Shown: in pieces, positions 27,380-36,224 of the stretch
Position numbering within the stretch: the stretch's first letter is position 1
Layout of the letters: every line of letters begins with the position of its first letter
Source: an uncultured Bacteroides sp.
GTDB taxonomy: Bacteria; Bacteroidota; Bacteroidia; Bacteroidales; Bacteroidaceae
Reading direction: 5' to 3'
Assembly (NCBI GenBank): GCA_949288585.1
Contig: CASEKR010000011.1
Coordinates: forward strand, 1 to 64,000
DNA length: 64,000 nucleotides
Position numbers and translations under genes: made by a program
The notes under the pieces: model-generated
The model's input: only the letters and a program-made list of their open reading frames with translations
The model's database searches: none
What the model was told of the DNA's origin: nothing

Positions 27380-29146
27380 TCATCGTTTTACAATTTTTCT
27401 TAATATCTGCTTGGTATTTTCTCCTAATACACCTGATAAAGATTTTTTAACTGAGCCAAGCATATTGCTTTCAAGATTCCTTATGACTTCCAATGCATCG
27501 CTTTCATCCTGATATGAAGTAAACACTTCCAATAATATAGACTTATCTTTTGGTTTTGAATCCAAAAAATAATCACGATATTTCAAATATTCTTCCTTAC
27601 TGGACGCGGATAGATACTCAAAACCTAAATCTTGCATAAAATGCTTGACTAACTCTTGTGATTTCTTGGCAAAATGGCCTTCGGCCGCAATATAAGCATT
27701 AGAATCGTCACCTAATTTTGCCCCTGGATAGCAAGACAATTTAAATTCTGCTCCAATACCGTTATTTACTAATATTATACGCACATTTTTACCAATGTGG
27801 CGATTACCTAAAGAATTTAAATCATAGAAATAAGCCAAGTCACCAATTATCCCAAAATAAATCTTATCTTGACTAATCAATGATGCTCCTATCAACGATG
27901 ATACGCATCCGTCGATACCAAATCCACCCACATTGCAAAAAGAGTCTACACCTTGAGGCAACTCAAAGAAGTTCCATGACCTCAAGCTACTCAATATTGA
28001 GAAATGAATCTCCGAATTTTCCGGGATGAGACCTGCAGTCTGACGCGCAATCCATATATTGGAAAAAGGCATTTTGTCTATATTGTCGGCAAGGCATTTC
28101 ACCAAACGATCATATGTTTCATGGCAACTTTTGTAATACTCAATGTTGCTTGAATTTGCAGGTTTCTTGTTATTATAATAATTGAAAAATTCAAGTTCAT
28201 CCATTTCAAATACATAACGTAATTTCCGAAAAGTGTCATGAATCTCACCATCAGCACACACACGCCAAACTTGCGACATGTTAAACTTGCCAATGGATGA
28301 AAAATAGTCACCCGACGTCTGCCCTATATGGATTAGCACATCCACTTGGTTTAAATTGTTAACCAATTGCTCCTGACCACCAATAAGCGAGAATTGCACA
28401 CGATATTTTCCATGATATGCGCTTGTGTGATCGCAGACTAGCATTGAATCATAACATTCACAGAAACGCTCAACAGCCTCGACGAGTTGCTTGTTCCACC
28501 TTTCATGTGAGCCAACAAATATAGCTACTTTCTTTTTGTCAAGAGATGGCATATTCACGCATTTCTCAATACGATTTATCACCCGTTGTTCGGGTAATTC
28601 CTTTGTATTATATGTTGGGCAATAGATTGTCGGAATATTTATGTGTACTGGTCCGCACTTGCACCTTGTCAGTTCTAAAATAGCCTGATTGACTTTTAAA
28701 TTGCATTCCCAAGCATCTTGCTCGTCCTTAACGACAGGCAGTTGCACACTCAGTTTGGCAATGTCATTTGGCATTATTCTCCTATCTATAACTTGCGGTA
28801 TAAGTTGTCCTATTTCTCCATATACACGGCTTGAAGTAACCGCAAGCACTGGAAGATGTCTATAATAAGCCTCTGTGAGACCTGGCATGTAATTCCGCGA
28901 AGCTGTGGCACCAGTACAACTAAGCATGACCGGCTCTCCTGTTTCTTCCGAAATGCCACATGCCAAATATGCAGCAGAACGCTCATCTACTGATGAATAT
29001 ATGGTGAAAAATGGATCTTGCTGCAAGCTGGCAACAAGAGTAAGGTTTGTATTGCCGGGAGAAGCCACCACATATTTAATGGCATGAGCTTTTAACAATG
29101 CGATTAAAATCTGAATGTTCTTCTCGTCTGAATAAAACTTGTTCAT
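27380..29146 (-). CDS. Thiamine-diphosphate-dependent enzyme, MenD/acetolactate-synthase-like
   Basis: A 588-aa ThDP enzyme. The N-terminal PYR domain has VASPGNTNLTLV and the catalytic-Glu motif SSVDERSAAYLACGIS, which is closer to MenD (DERSAxxxALG) than to acetolactate synthase. The C-terminal PP domain has GIIGDLAYFYDLNSLGN followed by ILVNNG, the GD...NN Mg/ThDP motif. MenD would act in menaquinone synthesis, but this copy is inside a polysaccharide operon. It more likely makes or modifies a 2-oxo-acid-derived decoration. The exact substrate is unknown. Confidence 0.8.
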   Translation of the reverse strand: MNKFYSDEKNIQILIALLKAHAIKYVVASPGNTNLTLVASLQQDPFFTIYSSVDERSAAYLACGISEETGEPVMLSCTGATASRNYMPGLTEAYYRHLPVLAVTSSRVYGEIGQLIPQVIDRRIMPNDIAKLSVQLPVVKDEQDAWECNLKVNQAILELTRCKCGPVHINIPTIYCPTYNTKELPEQRVINRIEKCVNMPSLDKKKVAIFVGSHERWNKQLVEAVERFCECYDSMLVCDHTSAYHGKYRVQFSLIGGQEQLVNNLNQVDVLIHIGQTSGDYFSSIGKFNMSQVWRVCADGEIHDTFRKLRYVFEMDELEFFNYYNNKKPANSSNIEYYKSCHETYDRLVKCLADNIDKMPFSNIWIARQTAGLIPENSEIHFSILSSLRSWNFFELPQGVDSFCNVGGFGIDGCVSSLIGASLISQDKIYFGIIGDLAYFYDLNSLGNRHIGKNVRIILVNNGIGAEFKLSCYPGAKLGDDSNAYIAAEGHFAKKSQELVKHFMQDLGFEYLSASSKEEYLKYRDYFLDSKPKDKSILLEVFTSYQDESDALEVIRNLESNMLGSVKKSLSGVLGENTKQILRKIVKR

Positions 29147-29157
29147 CTTATTGTAAT

Positions 29158-30348
29158 TTATAGTATTTTATTGCTAATAACGTATTTATAAGTACAGCAC
29201 ATTGCTAGAAGGAACCATAGAAGTTGAAGGTTTAATGTTACACCGCCAAAAATATATAAAATAGCTATTGCTATTAAACTCCATTCATTTCGCACCCAAC
29301 ATATCCAAATTATATATGTCAAATATATTATCTGCACAACAAATCCATAGTTATACCAAAGACTAAATGCGCCTCCATTAGTTTTGATGCTACCTATTTT
29401 ATAAATCCCCATATCTGCATCTACGCCATGCCCTATCCATCCGTCTAAAGTAGTTAATGACACTTGCTTTAAAGTTGCTATGGTCGGTACTATTCTACTG
29501 GCTCCGCTTCCATCTGCCTCTATTATCATATCTTCATTCAATGTAAATAATGCCGGAAGGAATTTAGTAACACGATTGAAGCTGTTTATTTCCATTATGT
29601 TTCCCAAGGAAAAAAACGCAAACAACAGGATAGCGACATATAAAATGGATTTGATATTGATAAATCTACACAAAAGTACACATGCAAATATTAATCCGGT
29701 TGTACTGCCACATGCTATTATCACAAAAACATAACTGATGCATACCCATTTTTCTTCCTTTACTATTTCTAAAAGGCCAACCTTATATCCTTTTAAGTAA
29801 TCTGACAAACAACAGTATAGTAACATAAATAGGCTTAAGATTCGAGCTGTCCATGCTGGTTCTGGTCCTAATGCATTCAATCTAGGGAAGCCATGTGTTA
29901 AATCAACATTTATTCTATTAAAGATGGGCAGTCCAAGAAAGAAGCATGTTAATTGAACTATTAATGTTATAGCATATAGATAAATTAACCATTTTAACAA
30001 ATTCTTAAATTGTTCCACTGTTAGTTCGCTTGAATACAATATCCTTATATATGCCAAGAACAAGCTGATGAACATTCCGGTATAAATCAGCGTAGACCAT
30101 CGAACCGAGGTCGGGTAAAACACTAATGGGAATGATAACATCAACACATACATTACTATCAATGGAAGATCATATTTAATCAGAATCTTTTGTGATAAGA
30201 TGATAGCAATTGGAGAGATAGCCATTACACCAAGAAGCAGCATATTTTGTTTGGCACTGTTCATTAATAATGCTGGATATACACTTAATAAAACAGCTAA
30301 AAATACAACTATTACAGTGTTTCTCTTTTCGGTTCGGAAAAAGCTCAT
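29158..30348 (-). CDS. Wzy-like O-antigen/capsule polymerase
   Basis: A 396-aa integral membrane protein with about ten hydrophobic helices and a larger periplasmic loop (about residues 260-320, containing DGSGASRIVPTIATLKQ and GWIGHGVDADMG). RLNALGPEPAWTARIL and this loop resemble Wzy/O-antigen ligase-type proteins. It would polymerise the lipid-linked repeat units exported by the Wzx at 32209. It overlaps the acyltransferase gene by 4 bp. Confidence 0.78.
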   Translation of the reverse strand: MSFFRTEKRNTVIVVFLAVLLSVYPALLMNSAKQNMLLLGVMAISPIAIILSQKILIKYDLPLIVMYVLMLSFPLVFYPTSVRWSTLIYTGMFISLFLAYIRILYSSELTVEQFKNLLKWLIYLYAITLIVQLTCFFLGLPIFNRINVDLTHGFPRLNALGPEPAWTARILSLFMLLYCCLSDYLKGYKVGLLEIVKEEKWVCISYVFVIIACGSTTGLIFACVLLCRFINIKSILYVAILLFAFFSLGNIMEINSFNRVTKFLPALFTLNEDMIIEADGSGASRIVPTIATLKQVSLTTLDGWIGHGVDADMGIYKIGSIKTNGGAFSLWYNYGFVVQIIYLTYIIWICWVRNEWSLIAIAILYIFGGVTLNLQLLWFLLAMCCTYKYVISNKIL

Positions 30349-31376
30349 CGTCCTATTAAAAATTTAAATTTTCCATTGATTACCTCGGCTAACGGATATT
30401 GTAATATCATTATAAGTACGAAGCAAACCAAAGAAGTGGTACCAGATATTGGCAAGTCTAAAAAATTATTGCAAACAAATATGCACAACTCCATCAGTAT
30501 CGAATAATGAATAGCCATCAGGATAATCGAATTGCGACCCCAATAATTCAAATACCTCAACACTATATTGTTTCTCTTTATGTGCGATAATAGTATCAAA
30601 ATGCCCAATGGTTCAAGCCAAGACAAAATTAAACTCACGAATGAACTTATGAATATACTTCCCCTGGATAGACTTGACACGTTAAAATAAATGCAGATAA
30701 AAGAAATAATGAATAACAATAACCCTGTGTGCAAATTCATTTTGCCCATAGTCTTGTTGACGCACGACTTTGAAACATAATATGTACTTGTGATAACGAA
30801 CAATGCTGTCGCACTGTTTTTCACAACCAACAAGGGAGCTTTTATGATAGAACTCATCGTGTCGCTGAATCCATGCTCGACTTGCACTATGACAAATGAA
30901 AGTACCGAGTCTACGACCAGTCCCACAATAAGCCCTGCCATGTTCAGTTTCTTAGATTTGAACAACATGAATGCAAGCTCTCCAAAAAACAAGACTGGCA
31001 GGAACCACAATGTGCCTATTCCTTGCAATACCAACGATTTATATACATCTCTAAGAAATATGTTAAAATCATAATGCCCTAATAGTATGAAAAACACGTC
31101 TACAAACAACAATATCAAAGTAAACCAAAAATAAGGAACGCCTAACGATTTTAAGCGCTTCCTTAGAAAAACCTTGAGATTCACCGGTTTTTCATATTTC
31201 AGGCCATGCACCCAACCGCTTGTCACATAAAAGCCTGTAATCATGAACATTCCTATGACAGTATTCAACCACATTGGGAATATGCCATCCTCCACATGAA
31301 GCAATACTATCGAGATTATGCACAATCCTTTCATCCAATCTATCGCCTCAATTCGCAAACTCTTCATAGTATTCAC
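30345..31376 (-). CDS. Acyltransferase-3 family membrane protein
   Basis: A 343-aa membrane protein starting RIEAIDWMKGLCIISIVLLHVED, the usual opening of acyltransferase-3 proteins with the catalytic histidine in the first helix. About ten hydrophobic segments follow. It probably acetylates the polysaccharide. It is linked by ATGA overlaps on both sides (30345-30348 and 31373-31376), a sign of tight translational coupling. Confidence 0.85.
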   Translation of the reverse strand: MNTMKSLRIEAIDWMKGLCIISIVLLHVEDGIFPMWLNTVIGMFMITGFYVTSGWVHGLKYEKPVNLKVFLRKRLKSLGVPYFWFTLILLFVDVFFILLGHYDFNIFLRDVYKSLVLQGIGTLWFLPVLFFGELAFMLFKSKKLNMAGLIVGLVVDSVLSFVIVQVEHGFSDTMSSIIKAPLLVVKNSATALFVITSTYYVSKSCVNKTMGKMNLHTGLLLFIISFICIYFNVSSLSRGSIFISSFVSLILSWLEPLGILILLSHIKRNNIVLRYLNYWGRNSIILMAIHYSILMELCIFVCNNFLDLPISGTTSLVCFVLIMILQYPLAEVINGKFKFLIGR

Positions 31377-32212
31377 GATATAATTTTCATTACTGCTTTC
31401 CGTAAGTCACTGCTTAATCTCAACAACATCACTTGAAGCGCATTGTAATCACTATGATATTTATTTTTATAATCTCTACTTTTGCATAAAAGAATCATCC
31501 GAGCGTATGGATTACCTTTCGTGCTGCTTATATGCCTATGAATAGCCATGACCTCCGACATATAATATTCCTTCATACCTATCATCTTCACCTGATGGGC
31601 AAGGATAGGTTCCTCGCAATATAGAAATACATTTTCGTCAAAATAACCTATCTGCTTGGCAAACGACATCCTTATGCAAAAGCAACATCCCGACACAATG
31701 GGACAATAGCCACTCTGAGTACAGTCTATAACTGTCGAAAGTGACTTATGCGATTTCTTATATTTCAACATTTCCATAGGCCATAGGAACTCCGACCAAA
31801 AGCTGACAAAATCCAAAGGATTTTGATGCAACCCTTTGGCATCAACTATGCTTGTACCCAATACGGCAATATTAGAATCCTCCTCCATCTTTACCACCAC
31901 ACGAGCCATATAATCCTCTTGGGGGAACTCCATATCTGGGTTGGCTATCATGGCGTATTTGTAGCCTTTCTCAGCAGCATAACGCAAGCCGATATTATTG
32001 CCTGCATTATAGCCCCTGTTTTCGTGAGCCTGTATAAATGTACATCCCTGCTCCTCAGATAGTTCCTTCACTCTCATAGATTCGTCCATTTGAGAACAAT
32101 TATCTACAATCACGACTTCTAATTCAATGCCTTGTTGCTGCTTCAGAAAAGTAACACATTTTCTGCAGTCGACAGAAGAATTGTAATTAAGCAAGATAAC
32201 AGGAATTTTCAT
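31373..32212 (-). CDS. Glycosyltransferase family 2
   Basis: A 279-aa GT-A enzyme: VVIVDNCSQMDES near residue 35, AHENRGYNAGNNIGLRYAAE, then the metal-binding region ANPDMEFPQED. SGCCFCIRMSFAKQIGYFDENVFLYCEEPILAHQVK matches rhamnosyl/galactofuranosyl-type GT2 enzymes. It overlaps its neighbours by 4 bp at both ends. Confidence 0.9.
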   Translation of the reverse strand: MKIPVILLNYNSSVDCRKCVTFLKQQQGIELEVVIVDNCSQMDESMRVKELSEEQGCTFIQAHENRGYNAGNNIGLRYAAEKGYKYAMIANPDMEFPQEDYMARVVVKMEEDSNIAVLGTSIVDAKGLHQNPLDFVSFWSEFLWPMEMLKYKKSHKSLSTVIDCTQSGYCPIVSGCCFCIRMSFAKQIGYFDENVFLYCEEPILAHQVKMIGMKEYYMSEVMAIHRHISSTKGNPYARMILLCKSRDYKNKYHSDYNALQVMLLRLSSDLRKAVMKIIS

Positions 32213-33648
32213 TTACGACTGACTTTTGCAATTAAAAAATTGGCATAAATGATATATACCTCATTCTTTACCATATAGTATAAAGCCACATGCGTATATA
32301 GGAATGTCACGATAAGCCCAATTATAAATTTACTCCATAAAAGGATAGGCATTTGTGATATGACAAAGAACACAAGTAGTATAGGTATGAATGCCAACAA
32401 ATGCCTTAATGCATTTCTCATAAAATTAAACTTATACCGTTTTGAGACAAAATAATAAGCCGTTAACATAACAGATAGTTCACTAATGAACCACACTAAA
32501 GCAGAGCCTTTACTTCCCCAATTTGAAACAAGCAAACTATTGAATATAATACTGCATGCAGCACCTACAATTGAATTTATAAGAACTTGTTTGTCTGATC
32601 GATTAGGCATAAGAATCTGAACTATCAAAATTTGCTCTAATCCTATGATTAGCATCAGGGGCATAACGATTCTCATAGGCATCACGGCTCCTTCATATCC
32701 ATTTCCTGCAATTAAAAATACGAGTTCCTCTGCATAAAATTCAGTGAAAAAAATGCAGGGAAAAACGAAAGCAAATAATAAATTGAAGGATTGCTGTATC
32801 AATCTTTTCACCTCATTATTGTTTTGGGTTTCCATAATAGCACTAATACGTGGCATCATAACCAAAGTAAATGAGGAATATAAAGCCAATATGATATTCT
32901 CTATTTTGGTTGCTGTTGTATAATATCCGACCTGAGTATCTCCACAAGTCATGCCCAAATACAATATATTGAATGTGGTATACAACGATAAAAGGATTTG
33001 TTGCGAGCCTAAAAATAGCAAAGGTTTAATATAAGATTGAACAACAGAAAACGGTTGGAAAGAAAATTTCACGAAGCGCCGACTATAACACCAGTTGATA
33101 ATTCCATTAGCAACAATCATACAGGAATAAATAACGAAATAAATCACATAGTCATCTGAATCACGAACAAATAGGAATACAGAGATCACATACCCCAAAC
33201 GAACGAATAATGTTCTAATTGTAACATATTTAAAATTCTCTAAGCCACGAAATAACCATTCAATAGCAAACGTATTAAAGAATAATTGTAAGACACCTAT
33301 ATATAACAATGTTTTATATGGCCTAAATTGTGGAAAACATTCTATTGTAGCGCAGAATGCTATAAGTGCCAATACCGTAAGCGACAAATTAAGGGTAAAC
33401 AAATTAGAAAAGACCTGATGCAGTTTATCTTTATCTCCATTGCATTTGGCAATTTCTCTTACACCTAACGTCATAATTCCCAACATACTAAACAGCATGA
33501 AGTATTGGACTATACTTTGTACATAATTACAAATTCCAATATTAGCAACCCCTAATACTCGTGCCACATACGGATAGGTGATAAATTGGAAGATGTATAA
33601 TGACGTTGTCAGAAAACTACTGTAAAAAATATTTCTTTTGAGTCCCAT
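32209..33648 (-). CDS. Wzx-type polysaccharide flippase
   Basis: A 479-aa membrane protein with about 12-14 hydrophobic helices. It starts MGLKRNIFYSSFLTTSLYIFQFITYPYVARVLG, the typical polysaccharide-biosynthesis/MATE-fold opening. It would flip lipid-linked repeat units across the inner membrane. It comes directly after a hairpin and a solitary 5S rRNA gene on the same strand, and is the first of a chain of ATGA-overlapping genes. Confidence 0.9.
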   Translation of the reverse strand: MGLKRNIFYSSFLTTSLYIFQFITYPYVARVLGVANIGICNYVQSIVQYFMLFSMLGIMTLGVREIAKCNGDKDKLHQVFSNLFTLNLSLTVLALIAFCATIECFPQFRPYKTLLYIGVLQLFFNTFAIEWLFRGLENFKYVTIRTLFVRLGYVISVFLFVRDSDDYVIYFVIYSCMIVANGIINWCYSRRFVKFSFQPFSVVQSYIKPLLFLGSQQILLSLYTTFNILYLGMTCGDTQVGYYTTATKIENIILALYSSFTLVMMPRISAIMETQNNNEVKRLIQQSFNLLFAFVFPCIFFTEFYAEELVFLIAGNGYEGAVMPMRIVMPLMLIIGLEQILIVQILMPNRSDKQVLINSIVGAACSIIFNSLLVSNWGSKGSALVWFISELSVMLTAYYFVSKRYKFNFMRNALRHLLAFIPILLVFFVISQMPILLWSKFIIGLIVTFLYTHVALYYMVKNEVYIIYANFLIAKVSRK

Positions 33649-33665
33649 TTTATTCCTGAATAAAC

Positions 33666-33696
33666 CTGCGAGGTGTGCTTATCACACACCCCGCAG
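33666..33696 (-). terminator. Strong hairpin between the 5S gene and wzx
   Basis: On the minus strand CTGCGGGGTGTG, a short loop, then CACACCTCGCAG form a stem of about 12 bp with one mismatch, followed by GTTTATTC. It could end the 5S transcript or act as a leader structure 18 bp before the wzx start codon. Confidence 0.55.
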
Positions 33697-33737
33697 ATAA
33701 GATAATCTCATCTTACGTTTTCATCTGAGACATCGTT

Positions 33738-33846
<109 letters not shown>

Positions 33847-34903
33847 TCACCGTTTCTTTTTACTCAGTTCAATGCCCAATAAAGGCAGACCTACACCTGC
33901 TATTACATAGACGACCCAGAATATCGCATTAATCTCTCCGATAACCGGAAACTGCGATAATTTATCCCAATCATAGTCATAGACATAGATTCTTATCACA
34001 CTGACCAGTTTGAAAGCCAGAAAATGAAAGGTCAATATCTGCAAGGTATGCTTTCCAACATAATCCAAGAATGCAGCTAAACGCCCCCGCATGGTAAAAG
34101 CACAATGGAAAGTGCCCAAGATACCCATAATAGCCAACAGATAATAAGGAAATATCCATCCGCCTTGTATGTCTATGCTCCAAGTGTGACTTAGAAATAA
34201 TGAGCAAATCAGCAAGGGGACAAAGCAGACCATTATCCAACGATTGGAGAACTTTTGCTCCTGCTTACTCAACACATAACCAGATAAGAAGAAAGCGGTT
34301 GCCATAAATGTCTTGGTTTCCAATTTAGGGAGTTTGAAAGGAGCAAGGCTATACAGATAAGCCACTGTCAACAAAGCAAGGATGGAACTTAAAAGCAGGA
34401 CCCCCCCTAATTGTTAATTTATTTAACGTAAAAATTTTATTTCGGAAACGATATGATACTTTAGACAGGCCATAGAGAATAAGCAAGGCTATCAAACTGG
34501 AATAAAGGGCTTGAATCAAATACCAATATCCCCCCAACAGTTGTTCTCCTCCGCTCAAAGTAAGAATACGGATTATCTTTTCTATATATTCTTGCCAGGC
34601 ATAATCTGTTTCATAAAAATGAAAATAGACGAACAAGGAATGAAAAGCGAGGAAAAACAGTTCCCACTTGATAAAAGGCCAATACAGTCCTTTCAATTTC
34701 CGTTTCAAAAATAAGAACTTATTTTCCACATACTTGTCCTTAAACAAATAACCCGATACAAAGAAGAACAAAGGCATGTGGAACAAATAGATGAAGCGGT
34801 TCAACACATCGGGACAACCGCTATGCCCCACCACCATCAGGATAATACCAATTCCTTTGGCTATGGATAAGGTTTGGTTATGTGAATCATTATCCCCACT
34901 CAT
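33847..34903 (-). pseudogene. Acyltransferase-3-type protein, frame broken at a G7 tract (phase-variation candidate)
   Basis: The N-terminal part (34903 to about 34408) reads MSGDNDSHNQTLSIAKGIGIILMVVGHSGCPDVL, a normal acyltransferase-3 start, with several membrane helices. The C-terminal part (about 34400 to 33847) reads LLLSSILALLTVAYLYSLAP...GIELSKKKR in another frame. The junction is a run of seven G on the coding strand (34401-34407); six G would give one continuous protein of about 350 aa (…TIRGVLLLSSILALL). It probably acetylates the polysaccharide when in frame. It lies between rmlC and the 5S gene. Confidence 0.82.
34401..34407. repeat. Homopolymer tract (C7 on plus, G7 on coding strand) at the frameshift
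   Basis: Seven identical bases in the middle of the acyltransferase gene. Loss of one base restores the frame. Such tracts slip during replication and commonly switch surface-modification genes on and off. Confidence 0.8.
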
Positions 34904-34906
34904 CTT

Positions 34907-35470
34907 TCATGAATTAAACTCAAACGGTGAATCAAACTCCGCCAACAACGGATGGTGTTTATCCTTTTCACTCAATATCTCTCGCCCGGCAGGTATGCGC
35001 CAGTCTATACCTAAACTGTCGTCACACAACTGGATACCGCCATCGGCTTGCGGAGCATAGAAGTTATCACATTTGTACTGGAAAACAGCCACCGGGGAAA
35101 GTACCGAGAACCCATGAGCAAAACCACGGGGAATGAAAAACTGCCGATGGTTGTCTTCGGTCAGTTCCACAGCGACATGTTGCCTGTATGTGGGAGAGCC
35201 TTTGCGGATATCAACCGCCACATCAAGCACGGCACCACGCACACACCGCACTAACTTGCTTTGGGTAAATGGAGGACGCTGGAAATGCAGTCCGCGCATC
35301 ACGCCATAGGAAGACATGCTTTCATTGTCTTGCACAAACTCGATGTGCCGCCCTAATTTTTCATCAAATTCCCGTTGCGAGAATGACTCGAAGAAATAAC
35401 CGCGCTCGTCGCGGAAGATGCGCGGCTCGATAATCAGCACGCCATCAATAGAGGTCTTTATTATTTCCAT
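34907..35470 (-). CDS. rmlC: dTDP-4-dehydrorhamnose 3,5-epimerase
   Basis: A 187-aa cupin epimerase of dTDP-rhamnose synthesis. MEIIKTSIDGVLIIEPRIFRDERG, then FVQDNESMSSYGVMRGLHFQ with the catalytic His, IPRGFAHGFSVLS and YKCDNFYAPQADGG are all present. The ATG at 35470 is chosen; a GTG one codon upstream is possible. The partner genes rmlA, rmlB and rmlD are not in this window. The DUF1972 glycosyltransferase at 19485 is a plausible user of the rhamnose donor. Confidence 0.93.
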   Translation of the reverse strand: MEIIKTSIDGVLIIEPRIFRDERGYFFESFSQREFDEKLGRHIEFVQDNESMSSYGVMRGLHFQRPPFTQSKLVRCVRGAVLDVAVDIRKGSPTYRQHVAVELTEDNHRQFFIPRGFAHGFSVLSPVAVFQYKCDNFYAPQADGGIQLCDDSLGIDWRIPAGREILSEKDKHHPLLAEFDSPFEFNS

Positions 35471-35485
35471 CACATAAGAGGATTG

Positions 35486-35512
35486 GAGGGTGTCTCAGAA
35501 TGAGACACCCTC
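35486..35512. terminator. Perfect 12-bp hairpin before rmlC
   Basis: GAGGGTGTCTCA, loop GAA, TGAGACACCCTC: a perfect inverted repeat with a 3-nt loop, 16 bp upstream of the rmlC ATG. It may terminate transcripts from the AAA/TOPRIM genes or be a mobile-repeat relic. It lacks a run of T on the minus strand, so terminator function is uncertain. Confidence 0.55.
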
Positions 35513-35529
35513 ATGATTAGAATATGCAG

Positions 35530-35610
35530 TAGAATTACGAGAAGGAGTTAAAAGGAGTTAGACGAAGTTACCGCTTTGCTCCACTCAACATGACAGAAAA
35601 AAACGATTAT
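35530..35610. repeat. Dispersed repeat remnant (family E, CTCAACATGACAGA type)
   Basis: GAGAAGGAGTTAAAAGGAGTTAG resembles the outer arm of family B, and it is joined to GCTCCACTCAACATGACAGA. The latter string recurs at 39236-39262 as GCTCCGCTCAACATGACAGA. The rest of the 214-bp gap between rmlC and the TOPRIM-like gene shows nothing else beyond the hairpin at 35486. Confidence 0.5.
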
Positions 35611-35684
35611 TAAAACTGGATCTTAAAAGCCAATAGTTTTACGTTATCGCCAGTAATTTCTTTAACGACTGTGCGCACAGAAAC

Positions 35685-36224
35685 TCATATAAGCATATCT
35701 CTCAACACGCTTTCTTGCGCTCTGTACGTTTCAGTTTTCAAATAAGAAATAATCTTCGCTAACTTTTGAAATTCAGACGAATGTCTCAAATCCTTAAACA
35801 GTTTTCGATATTTCTGGCTATTCTTCGCATCCGCTTGCTTGGTTTCTTTCTTCATTTCTTCCAGTGCATTAGGAATACCGTAGTCGCTCAAATCAAGGCC
35901 AAGGTCTGAGGCTGCTGCCAATATGAATCCCTCTATGGCCGGGGATATCAATAGAATATAATGCGGCCTATTCTTATGTTTATAAATCTCTATAACTTGA
36001 TCGGAAGCAAGAAGCGAAAATTCCTGAAGATAAGATACCTTTCTCTTGTCCTTATCCATAATGCCTAAAGCAAAACAGTCGGGGAACTTTTCTTTCATCT
36101 GCTTGGCAACCGCAGGACAACCTTTCTGATGATTATATCCACGCTGAGGAGATACCAATGTCTCTATCAGATTGGTATCCATATAACATTCAGGCAGAAT
36201 AAGGCTGTCAATGGAGCGGTTCAT
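35685..36224 (-). CDS. TOPRIM-like partner of an AAA ATPase, hypothetical (179 aa)
   Basis: Not recognised with certainty. The protein has an acidic-residue pattern reminiscent of a small TOPRIM or RloB-like nuclease: an early Glu (NLIETLVSPQRGYNHQKGC), a GIMDKDKRKV block with the D-x-D pair, and a later Glu in SPAIEGFIL. It overlaps the upstream ATPase stop by 4 bp (ATGA), so the two form one unit. AAA-ATPase + TOPRIM pairs include PARIS and OLD-like defence systems; the closeness of this pair to any of them is unknown. Confidence 0.6.
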   Translation of the reverse strand: MNRSIDSLILPECYMDTNLIETLVSPQRGYNHQKGCPAVAKQMKEKFPDCFALGIMDKDKRKVSYLQEFSLLASDQVIEIYKHKNRPHYILLISPAIEGFILAAASDLGLDLSDYGIPNALEEMKKETKQADAKNSQKYRKLFKDLRHSSEFQKLAKIISYLKTETYRAQESVLRDMLI

